The notes beneath the pieces are model-generated. The model was not told the origin of the DNA and made no database searches. It was given only the letters and a program-made list of their open reading frames with translations. From Streptomyces carminius (GTDB taxonomy: Bacteria > Actinomycetota > Actinomycetes > Streptomycetales > Streptomycetaceae), in the NCBI RefSeq assembly GCF_002794255.1, contig NZ_PGGW01000064.1, positions 1-64,000 of the forward strand: DNA of 64,000 nt. Reading direction: 5' to 3'. The position numbers and the translations under genes are program-made. Positions 61,232 through 64,000 of the stretch are shown here, in pieces. The first letter of the stretch is position 1; each line of letters begins with the position of its first letter.

Positions 61232-62356
61232 CTACACGCCGGCGTAGGAGTGCAGTCCGTCGAAGAAGACGTTGACGCCGTAGTAGTTGAACAGGAAGCA
61301 CAGGAAGGCGATCAGCGCCAGGTAGGCCGCCCGGCGCCCCTTCCAGCCGGCCGTGGCGCGGGCGTGCAGGTAGCAGGCGTAGCCGACCCAGGTGATGAAG
61401 GACCAGACCTCCTTGGGGTCCCAGCCCCAGTAGCGGCCCCAGGCGTTCTCCGCCCAGATCGCGCCCGCGATGATGGTGAAGGTCCAGAACGGGAAGACCG
61501 CCGCGTTGATCCGGTACGCGAAGCCGTCCAGGGAGGCGGCGCTGGGCAGCCGCTCCAGCACGGAGGAGGCGAAGGCGCCCGGCTTCCCGCCCGCCTCCAG
61601 CTTCGCCTCGTAGCGGTCCCGGAACAGGTACAGCAGCGTGGCGACCGCGCCCAGGTAGAACAGCGCGCCGCAGACGATGGCCAGTGAGACGTGGATCCAC
61701 AGCCAGTACGAGTCGAGCGCCGGGACGAGCTGGTCGCTCTCGGTGTAGAAGACCACGATGGCCAGGCCCAGGTCGAGCAGCACCGTGGTGACCAGCGGCA
61801 GCCCGATCCAGCGGACGTTCTTCCGCGCCACCAGGAAGCCCAGGTACGCGCCGACGGCGACCATCGAGAAGGCCGTCGAGAACTCGTACATGTTGCCCCA
61901 GGGGGCGCGCTGCACCGACAGGGCGCGGGTGAGCACCGAGGCGAAGTGCAGCAGGAAGGCCAGGACGGTCAGCGAGACGGCGATCCGGCCGTACAGGTCG
62001 CCCCGCTCGTCCCCGCCGGCCGCGCCGGGCCCGTCCGGCAGGCCGGCCCGGCGGCCGGTGGCGGAGCGGGTGACGACCTTCGGCTTGTCCAGCACGCCCG
62101 TGCCGCCGGAGGTCCGCACGGTGACGGAGATCTCCTCGGCGGCTCCGGTGCGCTCTGCGCTGCGGGCGCCCTCGGCGCGGAGCGCGGCGGCCGTCCGGGC
62201 CACCCGGCTGCGGCTGCCGAACACCCACTCCACGATGTGCGCGACGAAGGCCAGGGCGTAGACGGCCATCGCCGACCTGATCAGCAGGTTGCTGAACTCG
62301 GCCAGGTTCTCGTTCGCCGCGACGGCGAGGTGCACGGCGTTCACTGCGGCGTTCAC
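61232..62356 (-). CDS. ccsB: Cytochrome c biogenesis protein CcsB (ResC-type)
   Basis: A 374-aa membrane haem-handling subunit with the Trp-rich WWD-like haem-binding loop NAWGRYWGWDPKEVWSFITW and HSYAGV at the C-terminus. An N-terminal helix (FSNLLIRSAMAVYALAFVAHIVEWVFG) precedes a 60-residue soluble loop and then seven or so helices, including PWGNMYEFSTAFS. With ResB it exports haem and attaches it to apocytochrome c outside the membrane (system II). GTG 62356 overlaps the resB stop (GTGA). Confidence 0.95.
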   Translation of the reverse strand: MNAAVNAVHLAVAANENLAEFSNLLIRSAMAVYALAFVAHIVEWVFGSRSRVARTAAALRAEGARSAERTGAAEEISVTVRTSGGTGVLDKPKVVTRSATGRRAGLPDGPGAAGGDERGDLYGRIAVSLTVLAFLLHFASVLTRALSVQRAPWGNMYEFSTAFSMVAVGAYLGFLVARKNVRWIGLPLVTTVLLDLGLAIVVFYTESDQLVPALDSYWLWIHVSLAIVCGALFYLGAVATLLYLFRDRYEAKLEAGGKPGAFASSVLERLPSAASLDGFAYRINAAVFPFWTFTIIAGAIWAENAWGRYWGWDPKEVWSFITWVGYACYLHARATAGWKGRRAAYLALIAFLCFLFNYYGVNVFFDGLHSYAGV

Positions 62357-64000
62357 TCGGTCTCTCCTCGTGACGAGGGTCCGGCGCCGCCCTCGGCGGC
62401 GTCCGATGTGTCCGCGGGCTCCGCCGCGGCGGTCTCTTCCGGTGCGGTCTCCCCGGCGGTCTCCTCCGGTGCGGTCTCCTCCGGGCCGGCCCGTCCGGGT
62501 GCCGGGGCCGAGGGCGCGGCACCGTGCAGTGCCGCCGCCAGCTCGCCCAGCTCCTCGGGGACCCGCGCGGACTCGCTGCGGCCGAGCGCGGCCATCTCCA
62601 CGACGGTGCTCCCGTCCGCGCCGCGCTCGGCGCGCACCCACACCCGGCGGCGCTGGATGAACAGCGAACCGGCCAGGCCCAGCACGGCGGCGCTCGCCCC
62701 GGCCAGCGCCCAGCCCTCACCCGGCTCCTGGGAGACCTGGAAGCTGGCCCACTGCTCGACGCTCTCGAACTTCAGCGTGCCCGCCCCGTCCGGCAGCTCG
62801 ACCGACTCGCCGGGACGCAGGTCGATGCGGAACAGGTCCCCGTCCTCGGCCTTGAACTGCTCCATCTTGTCGGTGTCGAGCTGGTAGATGTTCTGCGGGA
62901 TGCCGGAGTCGATGCCCAGGTCGCCGTGGAAGGCGTTCATGGACAGCACCGGGTAGTCCAGCTCGGGGAACGTCGAGTGCGGTCCGCGTTCGGCGTCGAT
63001 CCCGTAGGTGGGCGTGAAGATGCCCTGGAAGCCGAGCTGCTCGCGCTCACCGTCCGCGTTCCGGTAGTCGGTGACCTTGACCACGCCCGTGGAGGTGAGC
63101 CCGAGGCTCTCCTGCGGCAGGAAGGGCACCGGGCCCCGGAAGGCCACGTCGCCCTGCCCGTCGGTGACGGTGACGACCGGCGCGTAGCCGTGCCCGATGA
63201 GGAAGACCTTGGACCCGCCCACCTTCAGCGGGTGGTTGACCTCGATGGACGTCTGCCTCTCGGCCCCGTCCGCGCCCTCCCAGTACGTCACGTCGGCGCG
63301 GAAGGTGCGCGCGGTGCCGCGCTGCGGTCCGGTGCGCTCGAAGGTGGCGTGGAACTCGTCCAGCCGGAAGCCGAAGGCGTCCAGGTCGGCGGTGTCGTAC
63401 AGCGAGCCGGAGGTGAAGTCGTCGTACTGGGTGAGGGTGTTGGAGAAGCCGTCGCCCTCCACGATCAGCTTGCCGCCCTCGGAGTTCCACAGCTGCCCGG
63501 CCGCGAAGGCCAGCAGCATCACGATCAGCGAGATGTGGAAGACCAGGTTGCCGGCCTCGCGCAGATAGCCCTTCTCGGCGGCGACCGAGCCGCCGGACGA
63601 AGGTGCGGCGACCGAGCCGCCGGACGAAGGTGCGGCGACCGAGCCGCCGGACGAAGGTGCGGCGACCGAGCCGCCGGACATAGGTGCGGCGACCGAGCCG
63701 CCGGAGGCGGACGCGCCGGACGCCGGGGACAGGTCGGTGCGGAAGCGCCTGCCGCTCAGCAGTGACCGGGCCGCCGCCAGCACCTCGTCCGGCGCGGCGG
63801 CGGTGCGCCAGGTGGTGTGGGCGGGCATCCGGGTCAGCCGGCGCGGGGCGCGCGGCGGCCGGCCGCGGAGCTGGCCGGCGAACTGCCAGGTGCGCGGCAC
63901 GATGCAGCCGATGAGCGAGACGAACAGCAGGATGTAGACGGCGGAGAACCACACCGAGCTGTAGACGTCGAAGAGCTGGAGCCGCTCGTAGAGCGGTCCC
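62353..64000 (-). CDS. resB: Cytochrome c biogenesis protein ResB, N-terminus beyond window
   Basis: The frame is still open at the right edge (residues PLYERLQLFDVYSSVWFSAVY precede 63954), so the first part lies outside the window; about 549 residues are visible. Segments FSAVYILLFVSLIGCIVPRTW and LVFHISLIVMLLAFAAGQLW are membrane helices, and DDFTSGSLYDTADLDAFGFRL belongs to the large extracytoplasmic domain. Between them is a tandem repeat (GSVAAPSSGGSVAAPSSG) absent from the usual family. The C-terminal 60 residues are Glu/Ala/Thr-rich. It works with CcsB in haem delivery. Confidence 0.94.
   Translation of the reverse strand, partial: GPLYERLQLFDVYSSVWFSAVYILLFVSLIGCIVPRTWQFAGQLRGRPPRAPRRLTRMPAHTTWRTAAAPDEVLAAARSLLSGRRFRTDLSPASGASASGGSVAAPMSGGSVAAPSSGGSVAAPSSGGSVAAPSSGGSVAAEKGYLREAGNLVFHISLIVMLLAFAAGQLWNSEGGKLIVEGDGFSNTLTQYDDFTSGSLYDTADLDAFGFRLDEFHATFERTGPQRGTARTFRADVTYWEGADGAERQTSIEVNHPLKVGGSKVFLIGHGYAPVVTVTDGQGDVAFRGPVPFLPQESLGLTSTGVVKVTDYRNADGEREQLGFQGIFTPTYGIDAERGPHSTFPELDYPVLSMNAFHGDLGIDSGIPQNIYQLDTDKMEQFKAEDGDLFRIDLRPGESVELPDGAGTLKFESVEQWASFQVSQEPGEGWALAGASAAVLGLAGSLFIQRRRVWVRAERGADGSTVVEMAALGRSESARVPEELGELAAALHGAAPSAPAPGRAGPEETAPEETAGETAPEETAAAEPADTSDAAEGGAGPSSRGETE
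63581..63704. repeat. 27-base minisatellite in resB
   Basis: Units begin at 63581, 63608, 63635 and 63662, with a partial fifth at 63689. The first three are identical; the fourth carries ACATAGG in place of ACGAAGG. Each unit encodes nine residues (GGSVAAPSS), so copies can change without a frameshift. Confidence 0.9.

Noticed and set aside
63581..63704. Regular 27-base units as a CRISPR array
   Set aside because: There are no unique spacers; the units abut, lie in frame inside resB and encode a peptide repeat.

Overview
The window is chromosomal DNA from a high-GC actinomycete, almost certainly a Streptomyces or close relative. GC is about 70% with strong G/C third positions. GTG and TTG starts are common, gene joints are often GTGA or ATGA overlaps, and long GC-rich hairpins serve as terminators. 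The content also fits: a 14-gene nuo operon, futalosine-route menaquinone genes, CGNR, DUF4229 and M28 proteins, and leader-peptide control. I see no rRNA, tRNA, CRISPR array or complete insertion sequence.

Region 1 (1-16.6 kb) is core metabolism and transport. It holds the end of a sensor kinase and its LuxR-type regulator, korAB (2-oxoacid:ferredoxin oxidoreductase), an RsbW-like ATPase, a RarD-type permease, a secreted M28 aminopeptidase, a divergent CGNR/VOC pair, an ABC exporter with a LolA-like secreted protein, a long-chain polyprenyl diphosphate synthase, fumarylacetoacetase and a small lipoprotein.

Region 2 (16.6-33.2 kb) is the complete minus-strand nuoA-N operon for NADH:menaquinone oxidoreductase (complex I). 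A near-consensus Rex (NADH/NAD+ sensor) operator lies just downstream of a TAGGAT -10 element ahead of nuoA. Region 3 (33.2-37.7 kb) has a long non-coding leader and a secreted NlpC/P60 hydrolase, then geranylgeranyl reductase and menG, which reduce and methylate menaquinone.

Region 4 (37.7-46.8 kb) is the accessory part. It contains an Xre/excisionase-type antitoxin with a PIN toxin, three GntR-type regulators (two of them only about 80-86 aa), four tiny coupled ORFs resembling the cargo of actinomycete integrative elements, and a coupled WXG100-like operon. In that operon GC and codon use drop abruptly inside the 755-aa gene (near 44430) and stay low through two lipoprotein genes until 46820, where core DNA resumes within a few bases. 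The pattern suggests a replaceable C-terminal-plus-lipoprotein cassette, like a polymorphic secreted effector with dedicated partners. This is the best candidate for an undescribed system in the window.

Region 5 (46.8-64 kb) returns to respiration: mqnC, mqnA, mqnE, mqnP and UbiX/UbiD partners for futalosine-route menaquinone synthesis, and ccsB/resB for cytochrome c maturation. Interspersed are a cold-shock protein, a dicarboxylate/amino-acid symporter preceded by a Cys-containing leader peptide, a Lrp/AsnC regulator, a rhomboid protease and small membrane proteins. Polyprenyl synthase, mqn genes, reductase, methyltransferase, complex I and cytochrome c assembly together make the window a menaquinone-respiration neighbourhood interrupted by one accessory island.
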